Source: Flagellimonas sp. 389 (GTDB taxonomy: Bacteria > Bacteroidota > Bacteroidia > Flavobacteriales > Flavobacteriaceae). From it: DNA of 64,000 bases. The stretch is from assembly GCF_018449435.1 (NCBI RefSeq), contig NZ_JAHCMU010000016.1, positions 1 through 64,000 of the forward strand. Direction: 5' to 3'. Both the position numbers and the translations under genes were made by a program. Under the pieces are notes generated by a model. The model saw only the letters and a list, made by a program, of their open reading frames with translations, had not been told where the DNA came from and did not search any database. This document shows, piece after piece, positions 44,127-52,658 of the stretch (the first letter of the stretch is position 1; every line of letters begins with the position of its first letter).

Positions 44127-44969
44127 TTAAGGTATCCAATTGTTCTTCCCAAAGTTGGGTTTTCTTTTTTCCAGAAAAGCATTTCGTCCTTCTTTGGCTT
44201 CATCCGTCATATATGCTAGGCGTGTGGCTTCTCCGGCAAACACCTGCTGCCCTACCATACCATCATCTGTAAGGTTCATAGCGAATTTGAGCATTTTTAT
44301 AGAAGTGGGTGATTTTTCAAGTACCTCTTGAGCCCATTGGTATGCAGTATTTTCCAATTCTTCATGCGGAACAACGGCGTTGACCATCCCCATTTCACAG
44401 GCCTCTTGTGCCGAATAGTTTCTGCCCAAGAAGAAAATCTCTCTAGCTTTTTTTTGCCCCACCATTTTTGCCAAATAGGCTGATCCATATCCCCCATCAA
44501 AACTGGTGACATCTGCATCGGTTTGTTTAAAGATGGCATGTTCTTTACTGGCCAAGGTCATATCGCAGACCACATGCAAGCTATGCCCACCACCAACGGC
44601 CCAACCAGGCACTACGGCAATAACCACTTTGGGCATAAATCGAATCATACGCTGCACTTCTAAAATATTCAAGCGATGTTGTCCATCTTCGCCTACATAG
44701 CCTTGGTGCCCCCTAGCCTTTTGGTCTCCACCACTACAGAAGGACCAAATGCCATCCTTGCTGGAGGGACCTTCCGCAGAAAGTAATACTACTCCAATCG
44801 AAGTATCCTCCTGTACATCATAAAACGCTTTAATGAGTTCGCTTGTGGTTTTTGGCCTAAAAGCGTTACGGACATTGGGTCTGTTAAAAGCGATACGGGC
44901 CACGCCATTACATTTTTTATAGGTAATATCTTCAAATTCTATCGCATTCCGCCAGTTGGGTGATTTCAT
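44127..44969 (-). CDS. menB: 1,4-dihydroxy-2-naphthoyl-CoA synthase MenB
   Basis: The protein (280 aa) is a crotonase-fold enzyme that cyclises o-succinylbenzoyl-CoA in menaquinone synthesis. Diagnostic segments are FCSGGDQKARG, the oxyanion-hole VPGWAVGGGHSLHVVCD, and DADVTSFDGGYGSAYLA, with the C-terminal AFLEKRKPNF typical of MenB. No other men gene is in the window. The 3' end abuts a tandem repeat. Menaquinone is the usual respiratory quinone of Flavobacteriaceae. Confidence 0.95.
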   Translation of the reverse strand: MKSPNWRNAIEFEDITYKKCNGVARIAFNRPNVRNAFRPKTTSELIKAFYDVQEDTSIGVVLLSAEGPSSKDGIWSFCSGGDQKARGHQGYVGEDGQHRLNILEVQRMIRFMPKVVIAVVPGWAVGGGHSLHVVCDMTLASKEHAIFKQTDADVTSFDGGYGSAYLAKMVGQKKAREIFFLGRNYSAQEACEMGMVNAVVPHEELENTAYQWAQEVLEKSPTSIKMLKFAMNLTDDGMVGQQVFAGEATRLAYMTDEAKEGRNAFLEKRKPNFGKNNWIP

Positions 44970-45133
44970 CTCAATTGTTTTAAAGGATTACAAAATAACG
45001 GAATTTGTGCACAGCTATTTTCAAAATCAGTACTTTTTGACGTATGTTATTTTTTTCAAACCTTCAATTTTATGGTTTAAGGGTAATTTTGGTGAATCTT
45101 AAAACGTATTCTACTTTATTTTTAAATACTTCT

Positions 45134-46090
45134 ATGAAAAAAATAGTATTAGTATTGATTTTAGTGGTTGCAAGGAGCAATAGCAGTGCACAATCCGGCT
45201 TTTTTGAAGTTTCGGAAAAAAAAATAGAAACTCCGTATGAGCAAATTAGTGAATGGGGTAAGTACAGGTATGATAGTCTATCCTATAAAGCTGCCCAAAC
45301 GCAAGGTGACTATGTATTTGAACATTTTAAGTACAAAAGTGATAGTGTTAAGGTTGACGGTTTTTTATGTCGTCCAAGATTAGTTCAAAGAAAAAAAATA
45401 CCAGTAATCCTATACAATCGCGGCGGTACAGGGAATTATGCTAAACTTTCAGAAGAAGATTTCCCAGATTTCTATGCTTTGGCAAAAGAAGGGTTTGTAG
45501 TTTTTGCCTCTAACTACAGATATGTGGGAAACAGGGGCAAGTACGACCAAATTGGAGGGGATGATATTGATGACGTGATTAATTTGCACAAGTCGATAAT
45601 GACTTTGGATTATGTGGACAGTGAGAATATTTTTATGATGGGCATATCGCGTGGTGGGCTTATGACCTATAAGAGCCTTACCAAGATTGATGTAAATGCT
45701 GCCGTTGTTATTGGTGGAATTGCCGACTTTGAACTATTTGTAAAGAAGCGACCTATATTTTTGGATGGATGGTCCGATCTATCTGAGGAGGAAAATTATC
45801 TTGGTTTGAAGAATCTCCTTCTTCATTTTGATAAAAACAGATCGAACTACTTAAAAAATCGGTCGGCTACAACTTGGGCAGATAAAATTAATTCGCCCGT
45901 TTACATACTTCATTCAAGGCAAGATGGACGTGTGCCTGCTAAAAGCGCTCTTGAACTTGCAAAGCAATTACATATAAACAATAAGCCCTACAAGCTTAAG
46001 ATATATGATAAAAAAAGTCACTCCCTGCCCTATTCAAAATTTGATTCTTTTGAAGAAATAATTTCGTGGTTTAGAAGACATCTAAAATGA
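45134..46090 (+). CDS. Exported alpha/beta hydrolase, prolyl-oligopeptidase-like
   Basis: The ATG at 45134 gives 318 residues with a signal peptide (KKIVLVLILVVARSNSSAQ); the frame extends 90 nt upstream but without a signal. Hydrolase features: VILYNRGGTGNY, FASNYRYVGNRG, the nucleophile elbow GISRGGLM, the aspartate in HSRQDGRVP and the histidine in DKKSHSLPYS, an S9-type Ser-Asp-His triad. There is no propeller domain. It lies 73 nt before another alpha/beta hydrolase on the same strand. Confidence 0.87.
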   Translation: MKKIVLVLILVVARSNSSAQSGFFEVSEKKIETPYEQISEWGKYRYDSLSYKAAQTQGDYVFEHFKYKSDSVKVDGFLCRPRLVQRKKIPVILYNRGGTGNYAKLSEEDFPDFYALAKEGFVVFASNYRYVGNRGKYDQIGGDDIDDVINLHKSIMTLDYVDSENIFMMGISRGGLMTYKSLTKIDVNAAVVIGGIADFELFVKKRPIFLDGWSDLSEEENYLGLKNLLLHFDKNRSNYLKNRSATTWADKINSPVYILHSRQDGRVPAKSALELAKQLHINNKPYKLKIYDKKSHSLPYSKFDSFEEIISWFRRHLK

Positions 46091-46163
46091 GACATTTTTG
46101 ATTTATCATATTGTATCCGTATAGCGAGACTATGTTTATGAATGGGCATACCATCAAGTTTTT

Positions 46164-46991
46164 ATGCAAGCATCAAACCACTTAAAAATATGTAGAACGG
46201 TCTTACTGGATTTAAAGGATACACGAGTTGAGTATGTTATCAGCGGAGAATCCAATACTGAAACGATTCTTTTTGTACATGGCTTAGGTGCCAATGCTTC
46301 ACAGTTTAATGGCCAGCATGTCTACTTTCATAATAAGTTTAAGGTGATTTCCATTAATTTACGGGGACACGGTAATTCATGTACTGTACATAGATCCAAT
46401 AATCCTGAATCACCATTTCAAAAAATGGGTAAGGATATTGTGGGGCTACTTTATAGACTGGGTATTAAACATGTTCATTTTGTTGGCAATTCCATGGGTG
46501 GTAACGTTGGTTATGAAGTGTTGCGATTAGCGCCAGAACGCATAAAATCATTTACCACCTTTGGTACGACGGCACAAATGAAAACTTCAAAATTTATGTT
46601 GGGATTATTGCTATTGTCTTACAAAGTATTACCATTGAGATATATTGCTTTTTTATCCAAATCTGCTGGACAAACGGCTGTTTCCAAAGAGCGGATCGAA
46701 AAAATGCTAATACAATCCAACAAAAAGACAATCATGACATTAGTGCCCCATTTGGCAAACTTTGACTATCTGGACATTGTTGAAGAAACCAATGTACCAG
46801 TCACGATACTCAAAGGAAAACTGGATAAGGAAATCAATAAAGTGCTTGGGAGCACACTGACCAGCTTTAAAAAACGAGGTAATTTTGGCATGGTAGTTAT
46901 GAAAAATGCAGGACACTTTGCCAATTTGGACAATCCTGCTACATTTAATGCTATTTTAGAAAATTTTATACTGAAGATTAATACGCGTTAA
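46164..46991 (+). CDS. Alpha/beta hydrolase
   Basis: This 275-residue cytoplasmic hydrolase has the oxyanion segment FVHGLGANASQF, INLRGHGNS, the nucleophile elbow GNSMGGNVGYE (about residue 113), an aspartate in LKGKLDKEIN and the catalytic histidine in NAGHFANLDNP. The lid region (AQMKTSKFMLGLLLLSYKVLPL) is hydrophobic. The substrate is unknown. It has no obvious operon partner apart from the preceding exported hydrolase. Confidence 0.88.
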   Translation: MQASNHLKICRTVLLDLKDTRVEYVISGESNTETILFVHGLGANASQFNGQHVYFHNKFKVISINLRGHGNSCTVHRSNNPESPFQKMGKDIVGLLYRLGIKHVHFVGNSMGGNVGYEVLRLAPERIKSFTTFGTTAQMKTSKFMLGLLLLSYKVLPLRYIAFLSKSAGQTAVSKERIEKMLIQSNKKTIMTLVPHLANFDYLDIVEETNVPVTILKGKLDKEINKVLGSTLTSFKKRGNFGMVVMKNAGHFANLDNPATFNAILENFILKINTR

Positions 46992-47195
46992 GAGGATTTG
47001 GTTTTTAATACCGTGACATATCATACCCCATTTACTTATTTGATTTTCTAAATATATCATAACCAAGTATTCTTCAATAACGCTGTTTTGAGTGGTTATT
47101 GCAAAATCCTAAAAAAGGTATACTATAACCGATGTTTTACTTTGGATATGCCTACTTTTATGATAAGTTGTATTTATCCAACCGTTAGCCACCTT

Positions 47196-47788
47196 TTGAA
47201 AAAAACAATACTTTACATATCATTCATAGTTCTGATTTTGAACTTCGGTTGCAAAACGGAAAAAAAAATGAATTCGAAATCGTTGGCGGAAGTGGACGCT
47301 CAAAAAACTACGGAATTAATAACGCAGATTCTAAAAGAGGAAATTGATGGATATTTAATGTCAAGTTGTATAACTGAAAAACCGAGAGCTGTTTCGCATC
47401 CTATGGTTTCAGATTTTAAGGACTATTTAAAAGACAATTTAAAAATTCAAGATACTACTCACCTAAATGCACAATCAAATCTCTACAAGGTATTTCAAAT
47501 TACATCGGATTTAGTACCAGATAAAATATACTTACCGAACAACAATTTAAAGAATTTGGAATAAAATCAGAAAGTAGGGAATTTAGATTTTGGAACTGGT
47601 TAGATACGAGTTGTGAAAATGGATATTGTTCGATAAGCAAGCCAATATTTAATGAAACATTTGACTTAGCTTATGTACAAATCGGAACAGTTTGCGGAAG
47701 ATTATGTGGTGGTGGAGAAGAAAGAATCTATGAACTTATCGATGGAAAATGGATTGAAAAAGAAAGCCTCGGACATTGGATAAGCTGA
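47196..47788 (+). pseudogene. Lipoprotein gene broken by a 2-nt frameshift near 47528
   Basis: A TTG at 47196 begins a good lipoprotein signal (KKTILYISFIVLILNFGCKTE); an ATG frame at 47088 is also open. The frame ends at a TAA near 47562, but shifting by two bases at ATATAC (about 47526-47531) restores a frame reading ILTEQQFKEFG, then FRFWNWLDTSCENGYC, YVQIGTVCGRLCGGGEERIY and IDGKWIEKESLGHWIS before TGA at 47786. The composition is continuous across the shift, so one gene of about 195 codons has suffered a TA duplication or a sequencing error. Family unknown; several cysteines suggest disulfides. Confidence 0.65.
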
Positions 47789-47800
47789 ACGAAAAAATGT

Positions 47801-47944
47801 GGTTAACAATGTATATAAAAATGGCGCAAGTCTTTGCCAACATAAAGGTTTAGCATTCTTACAATTTAAGAATTGGTTTGTGTATAATCCGAAAAGTAAT
47901 AGCTTATTTTTAGCACTACATTTTCATATACGGAGCCGTTGACA
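47801..47944 (+). repeat. attC-like bipartite inverted repeat
   Basis: GTTAAC (47802-47807) pairs with GTTGAC (47938-47943) with one wobble, and GTATAT (47811-47816) pairs with ATATAC (47926-47931). The unequal spacers (3 and 6 nt) and the 109-nt centre follow the layout of integron attC sites, just after the broken lipoprotein gene. The core heptamers only partly fit RYYYAAC/GTTRRRY. I regard it as attC-like, not proven. Confidence 0.4.
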
Positions 47945-47985
47945 ATAATTTAAAGGACATACTCCCTTCAAGTTTTGGAATAAAA

Positions 47986-48975
47986 ATGAAATACTTTTCT
48001 ATAAATCTATATCTCAAAATGCTCAATTGTGCTATAGCAGAAGGTATGTCTAGAAATGAATTTAAAAATTGGCCTACTCCAATTGAAGAAGCTGAAAAAT
48101 TACAAGTCATCTCAGCAAAAGAGTTTTTAACTGCGCACGAATTACTCGATGATAAACTTGGCCCTGGTTTTGGGGTTCGTGTAGGTCAGCAAATGATTAT
48201 TGAAGATTATGGGGTTTTAGGGCTTTCCTGGCGCACTTGCTCAAGAGTTGGTGAGATTTTTGAACGTAGCGAACGCTATTTTAAATTGCTCTCAAATACC
48301 TTTGTATGGCAAATTAAAGAAGAAGGAAACGTTTCTCACGTACTACTTAATAGAGAAGCCCATAGAAGAGGTATGGAATTATCAACTGAAGCAAGTTTAT
48401 CTGCTACTGTTGTGGTGTTGCAAGCCATGTCCGAAAAAGATATTTTACCAACCCAAGTTAGTTTTAAGCACAACGCACCCAAAGACCTGACTAGCTTTAA
48501 TGCCGCTTTTAAGTGCCCTATACACTTTAATCAGCCGTCCTATTCCATAAGTTATAAAACAGCTGATTTAAATCTGAGAACTGCCAAAGCAGATACAAGT
48601 ATCAATAGCTACTTGCTACAACAAGTAGATGAAAATACGAAAGGAATTAAAATACCGGGCAATACATTTGTCCGCGATGTTGAATCGCTAATTAAAGATG
48701 CCCTTCCAACAGGTATACCGGGAATTCAAGATATAAGCGCTCTTTTGGCAATGAGCAATAGAACACTTACCAGAAGACTTTCTGAAGCAGGTGTGACCTA
48801 TCGGGATTTAATTAGAAAAACTCAAGAACATCTCTCTAAGGAAATGTTACTTGATGATGTACATAGCATTGGCGAGATTGCCTTCTTAACGGGGTTTTCA
48901 GAACAAAGTACATTTAATCGTGCATTCAAGAAATGGACCAACCAAACGCCCACAGAATTTAGAAAAAAGAGCTAA
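47986..48975 (+). CDS. AraC-family regulator (OruR/ArgR-like)
   Basis: The protein (329 aa) has the N-terminal Arabinose_bd type domain of OruR-like AraC regulators (FGVRVGQQMIIEDYGVLGLSWRTCSRVGEIFERSERYFKLLSN) and a C-terminal double HTH (about 235-329: ISALLAMSNRTLTRRLSEAG, IGEIAFLTGFSEQSTFNRAFKKWTNQTPTEFRK). It lies 106 nt upstream of the NmrA-type gene in the same direction. Two direct repeats in that gap are spaced by 21 bp, a pattern typical of AraC binding, so it probably activates the downstream gene. Confidence 0.9.
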   Translation: MKYFSINLYLKMLNCAIAEGMSRNEFKNWPTPIEEAEKLQVISAKEFLTAHELLDDKLGPGFGVRVGQQMIIEDYGVLGLSWRTCSRVGEIFERSERYFKLLSNTFVWQIKEEGNVSHVLLNREAHRRGMELSTEASLSATVVVLQAMSEKDILPTQVSFKHNAPKDLTSFNAAFKCPIHFNQPSYSISYKTADLNLRTAKADTSINSYLLQQVDENTKGIKIPGNTFVRDVESLIKDALPTGIPGIQDISALLAMSNRTLTRRLSEAGVTYRDLIRKTQEHLSKEMLLDDVHSIGEIAFLTGFSEQSTFNRAFKKWTNQTPTEFRKKS

Positions 48976-48995
48976 AACTCCATTTTGGCGTAAAA

Positions 48996-49024
48996 TGTCA
49001 AAAGGTTGTCCTGAAGTGTCAAAA
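48996..49024 (+). promoter_or_regulatory. 21-bp-spaced direct repeats, probable AraC binding site
   Basis: TGTCAAAA occurs at 48996-49003 and 49017-49024, exactly 21 bp apart (two helical turns), within the gap between the AraC gene and the NmrA-like gene. Direct TGTC repeats with this spacing are characteristic of OruR/ArgR-like AraC regulators. Confidence 0.55.
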
Positions 49025-49081
49025 ATCCCATTTGATCACTGTGCAACTTTGTATCATCAAATTATTTAAGATATAAACATT

Positions 49082-49924
49082 ATGAAACACAACATTTTAG
49101 TTATCGGAGGCACTGGAAAAACTGGTCGCAGAGTTGCAGAAAACTTAACACAATCTGGACATAACGTACGGGTTGTTGGGAGAAAAACGAACCCGGCTTT
49201 TGATTGGGAAAATCCAGAAACCTATAATGTAGCTTTAAAAGACATGGATAGAGCCTACATTGTGTATTATCCAGATTTGGCTGTCCCAGGCTCAAGAGAT
49301 GCGATCAGCACACTTACTAAAAAGGCATTAGAGGCAGGTTTAGAAAAAGTAGTATTACTCTCTGGTAAAGGTGAAACTGAAGCTGAAGCTTGTGAGGAAA
49401 TTGTCGCCAATTCTGGATTAAACTATACCTTGGTAAGAGCGTCATGGTTTAATCAGAATTTTAGTGAAGGTGCCTTTTTAGAATTTGTATTAGATGGTGT
49501 GGTCGCACTGCCCATGCCAGAGGCCGAAATTCCATTTGTGGATGTGGATGATATTGCTGACGTAGTTTCAACAGTAATTTTGGATGATTCGTATAACGGA
49601 CAAACCATCACCGTTACCGGGCCTCAAAAGCGAACCTTTAAGGAGGTCGTTGAAATTATGGCAGAAGCTTCTGATAAACAGATTCAATTTGTACCCATTT
49701 CTATTGACGAATTTAAGGAAGGTATGCGAAAGGCAGGATTACCTGATTCTTACGTTTGGCTATTCGGTTATTTATTCCAAGAAGTATTGGGGAATGCAAA
49801 GAACCAAGAGATCTCTAATGATGTTGCCGAAGTTTTAGGTAGACCTGCTAAAGATTTTGAAACTTATGCAACAAAGACAGCAGCATCTGGTGTTTGGAAT
49901 CAAAGTGTTGCGAATACTTTGTAA
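49082..49924 (+). CDS. NmrA/SDR-like NAD(P)-binding protein
   Basis: The 280-residue protein has an N-terminal Rossmann loop (ILVIGGTGKTGRRVAENLTQSGHNVRVVGRK) and the extended segment NYTLVRASWFNQNFSEGAFLEF of atypical short-chain dehydrogenases of the NmrA/azoreductase/quinone reductase type. There is no YxxxK catalytic pair, usual for NmrA-like members. The second half has FVDVDDIADVVSTVILDD and TVTGPQKRTFKEVVEIMAEAS. It is likely controlled by the AraC regulator upstream. The substrate is not apparent. Confidence 0.88.
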   Translation: MKHNILVIGGTGKTGRRVAENLTQSGHNVRVVGRKTNPAFDWENPETYNVALKDMDRAYIVYYPDLAVPGSRDAISTLTKKALEAGLEKVVLLSGKGETEAEACEEIVANSGLNYTLVRASWFNQNFSEGAFLEFVLDGVVALPMPEAEIPFVDVDDIADVVSTVILDDSYNGQTITVTGPQKRTFKEVVEIMAEASDKQIQFVPISIDEFKEGMRKAGLPDSYVWLFGYLFQEVLGNAKNQEISNDVAEVLGRPAKDFETYATKTAASGVWNQSVANTL

Positions 49925-49949
49925 AATCTGAAGGTCGTAGTTTAAAAAA

Positions 49950-50134
49950 GAAACAACTGTTAAAATATATGTAGGTTGTTTTACAATACCAACTATTCCC
50001 AATAAGGCGTATAAGTAATAGCGACATGAGCCTGAGTTCAAGTTGCTATTACTTTTTATTTTGTAAATTCCTTTTAGAAAAAGTAGTCTGTATAAATTCG
50101 CTACTGCTATTTTGTAGCTATTGTACAGTTGGGC
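49950..50134 (+). repeat. attC-like inverted repeat enclosing a terminator-like hairpin
   Basis: CAACTGT near 49952 pairs with ACAGTTG at 50126-50132, and the right end GTTGGGC (50128-50134) fits the attC R' consensus GTTRRRY. Inside is a strong hairpin: AAGTAATAGCGAC (50013-50025) with GTTGCTATTACTT (50042-50054), one G-T pair, a 16-nt loop and a T-rich tail, which could terminate the NmrA transcript. The next gene starts 28 nt after the right end, as expected for a cassette boundary. Terminator role is likelier than recombination. Confidence 0.4.
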
Positions 50135-50162
50135 ACAAACTAAAAACCCTACTCCATCGAGA

Positions 50163-50798
50163 ATGACACATTTGGAACCCACATATTACTTCGATTTTGA
50201 AAACAAATCAGTTCAAGACCTGATTTCCGAATTTAAAACTGATACTTTGTCCGATAAAGAAAAGGCAATTGGAATTTACACCAAAGTACGTGATCATTGG
50301 AAATATGACCCTTACAGCATAAGTCTTTCAAAAGACAAGTATAAGTCAAGTCATATTGCGCAAAAACAGTCGGGAAATTGTGTGGAAAAATCAATACTGT
50401 TAATTGCTTGCCTCCGTGCTTTGGGGATACCTGCGAGATTGCACTTGGGCAAAGTAAAGAATCATATTGCCGTTGAACGACTGACCGAAAAATTTGGTTC
50501 AAATGAATTGACGCCCCACGGAATGGTCAACGTCTATCTAGATGCGAAGTGGTTGAAAATGTCGCCAGCATTCAATAAATCACTGTGTAAGAAACTGAAT
50601 GTTGAACCATTGGAATTCGATGGTGAAAACCATTCGTTTTTGCAACAATATGATAGCAAAGGAACCCGGTTTATGGAATACTTGGACGATTATGGGTATT
50701 TTGATGATGTCCCTTTTGATTTCATGGTCGAAAATATTAAAAAACACTATCCTGATATCTTTGATACGAATGAAAAAATAACTGAGTTTAAATTGTGA
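50163..50798 (+). CDS. Transglutaminase-like protein
   Basis: The ATG at 50163 gives 211 residues. The central domain has a transglutaminase-like triad: cysteine in SGNCVEKSILLIACLRALGIPARL (about residue 77), histidine in TPHGMVNVYL (about 120) and aspartate in LDAKWLKM just after. The remainder is an acidic C-terminal region. There is no signal peptide, so it is likely cytoplasmic; such domains commonly act as peptidases. It sits among cassette-like small genes. Confidence 0.82.
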   Translation: MTHLEPTYYFDFENKSVQDLISEFKTDTLSDKEKAIGIYTKVRDHWKYDPYSISLSKDKYKSSHIAQKQSGNCVEKSILLIACLRALGIPARLHLGKVKNHIAVERLTEKFGSNELTPHGMVNVYLDAKWLKMSPAFNKSLCKKLNVEPLEFDGENHSFLQQYDSKGTRFMEYLDDYGYFDDVPFDFMVENIKKHYPDIFDTNEKITEFKL

Positions 50799-50886
50799 AA
50801 AACCAGTTATCAATAATGCTGCAATACTGAAACGACAAGGACTATTCAAAATATATAACCAAACACAATAAAATAGCTGAATTAAA

Positions 50887-51345
50887 ATGAAAATAAAAGC
50901 TTTATTATTGATCTTTATAGTAACAAAATTCCCTTATGACACAGTCTACGGACAAGGCAATGAAAATAAAATTTCAGTTCAAAAAACCAGCAAAATAAAT
51001 GCAAGATTGATTGTTAGTTCTGGAGTGTCAGAAAAGAATATTCCTTTGAATAATCTAAAAGAGATTAATGTAAAAGAGGGTGAAAAGGTATTCTTTTATA
51101 TTAATTGGTTCAATCTAACCAAGAACTCCTATACAACTTCAATGGATTTCTTAGATGTCAACAATAACTTTTTAGCCCAAAGTAGCGCATATAAGTTCAG
51201 GCCTAAAAAGAAAACTCACAATACATGGAATTCAAGAAAATTCAGAGAAATAATAATACCTGAAGGGGTTCTAAAAATTAGAATAAATCTGGACCAAGAA
51301 ATTATTTTGGAACGTGAAATTAAGGTCAAATACAAGACTGAATAA
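50887..51345 (+). CDS. Uncharacterised exported protein
   Basis: The 152-residue protein has a signal peptide (KIKALLLIFIVTKFPYDTVYG) and a beta-rich mature part (GEKVFFYINWFNLTKNSYTTSMDFLD; FREIIIPEGVLKIRINLDQEIILEREIKVKY) that could be a single beta-sandwich. I do not recognise a family. It lies 88 nt after the transglutaminase-like gene. Confidence 0.65.
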   Translation: MKIKALLLIFIVTKFPYDTVYGQGNENKISVQKTSKINARLIVSSGVSEKNIPLNNLKEINVKEGEKVFFYINWFNLTKNSYTTSMDFLDVNNNFLAQSSAYKFRPKKKTHNTWNSRKFREIIIPEGVLKIRINLDQEIILEREIKVKYKTE

Positions 51346-51511
51346 TTTCTTTGTCAAGAGAATACAGATGTCATTCAATCGATAATCGATATATGCACAA
51401 TTAGTCATAAAATAGAGCTAGAACAAATTCTTTACGGTCAGTCTTCTATTTTGAAACTGCACACAATCTTTATGAATAATGCCCTAATTTTAAAATTAAA
51501 TTAAAACTGGG

Positions 51512-51897
51512 ATGACAGAATCAACTCAATGGATTCTATGGGCTTTGTCCATAGTGGCGACTATAATCACTTTTATTATTCCCTTATTAAGGGCAAGAAA
51601 GAGCAATAAGTTTTTACAATCTAGTTTAAAAGTCCTGCAAGATCAAATAAAACCTTATCGGAGAAAATCTCTGAATTAAGCACCAAGTCGGAAATGGAAG
51701 TGTTCTATGTCAAATTGAAAAATGATATCAATCAAGCGTTGGAATCAGAAACTGAGTTGAAGGATATAGATACTAAACCAAGAATTAAGCAAAGTTTGGG
51801 TGAAGCTTTTGGAATTGATCCTCTTCAAAATTCAACGGAAAGAGAAGGATGGGAATATTTTACCAATTGGCGTGTTAAAAGAAGGGTTGAAGGATAA
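51512..51897 (+). pseudogene. Small membrane/coiled-coil protein gene with a 1-nt frameshift at 51649-51652
   Basis: An ATG at 51512, after a GGG-containing leader, begins a membrane anchor (WILWALSIVATIITFIIPLL) followed by a helical stretch (LQSSLKVLQDQIK). That frame ends at 51677-51679, but adding one A to the AAAA run at 51649-51652 joins it to a frame reading TLSEKISELSTKSEMEV and continuing to TAA at 51895-51897 through KNDINQALESETELKD. The reconstructed protein (about 128 aa) is an N-terminally anchored coiled coil. Since homopolymers are error-prone, a sequencing error is possible. Confidence 0.6.
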
Positions 51898-51972
51898 TCG
51901 AAGACCAATTAGTTTAAAACAACTAATGCTTTATACACTACATAATCTATACACTAAACCGTTGATAATATC

Positions 51973-52548
51973 GTGAACGAGCAAGTAAAAAACATCGTAG
52001 ATGGGGTTTTTTCAATATCCCAAAAATCATTTTGTAAGATTGACGGTTTACTCACGCTTGAAACCTTTAAAAAAGGGGAAATATTTATACAAAACACCAA
52101 ACACAATGAAAAGGAATATTTCCTTTTAGATGGAGTTTGTAAAAGCTATTTAGTCAATCCGGATGGTGACGAAATTACCATATCCCTATTTACTGAAAAT
52201 ACCATTTTATCCCCTCAGTCCATTAGGACTTCAAAAAATATTTCCAACCTAAATTTCAAAGCGATAACTGATATAACATTAGCATCGATGAATGCCGAAG
52301 CATTTGAAAATTTAAGAATAGTGAATAGAGAAATTCGCAACTTCGGAAACGCCGTTCTTCAAAATGAGCTAATATCAAAAGTTGAAAAAGAAATTGGTCT
52401 AGCCTCTTTAACGGCAAAAGAAAGATTGATACGATTCCGCAGAAAACACCCACTTTTGGAAAACCGTATTCCACATACCGATATTGCATCGTACCTAGGA
52501 ATTACAACCATCTCTTTAAGTAGACTTCGCAAAGAGTTGTCCCGCTGA
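51973..52548 (+). CDS. Crp/Fnr-family transcriptional regulator
   Basis: The start is a GTG at 51973 (191 aa). The N-terminal cyclic-nucleotide-binding-like domain contains LETFKKGEIFIQNTKHNEKEYFLLDGVCKSYL, without the phosphate-binding R/E pair that binds cAMP. The C-terminal HTH is short (RIPHTDIASYLGITTISLSRLRKEL). This is the flavobacterial small Crp/Fnr type, whose ligands are mostly unknown. It lies 110 nt upstream of the hydrolase gene and may control it. Confidence 0.87.
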   Translation: MNEQVKNIVDGVFSISQKSFCKIDGLLTLETFKKGEIFIQNTKHNEKEYFLLDGVCKSYLVNPDGDEITISLFTENTILSPQSIRTSKNISNLNFKAITDITLASMNAEAFENLRIVNREIRNFGNAVLQNELISKVEKEIGLASLTAKERLIRFRRKHPLLENRIPHTDIASYLGITTISLSRLRKELSR

Positions 52549-52658
52549 CCGTTTTTATCATTTGTTAATGGAAAGGTGTAGACCGCATTCTAATTTTGCT
52601 TCATACCAAAAATGAGCGATTTGAGTGCAATAGCAGTATTGGTATAATCTCGGAGTAT

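Noticed and set aside
47181..47190. CCGTTAGCC as an upstream attC core site for the broken lipoprotein gene
   Set aside because: It sits at the expected place but has no pairing partner upstream and misses the heptamer consensus at one base, so it is only suggestive.
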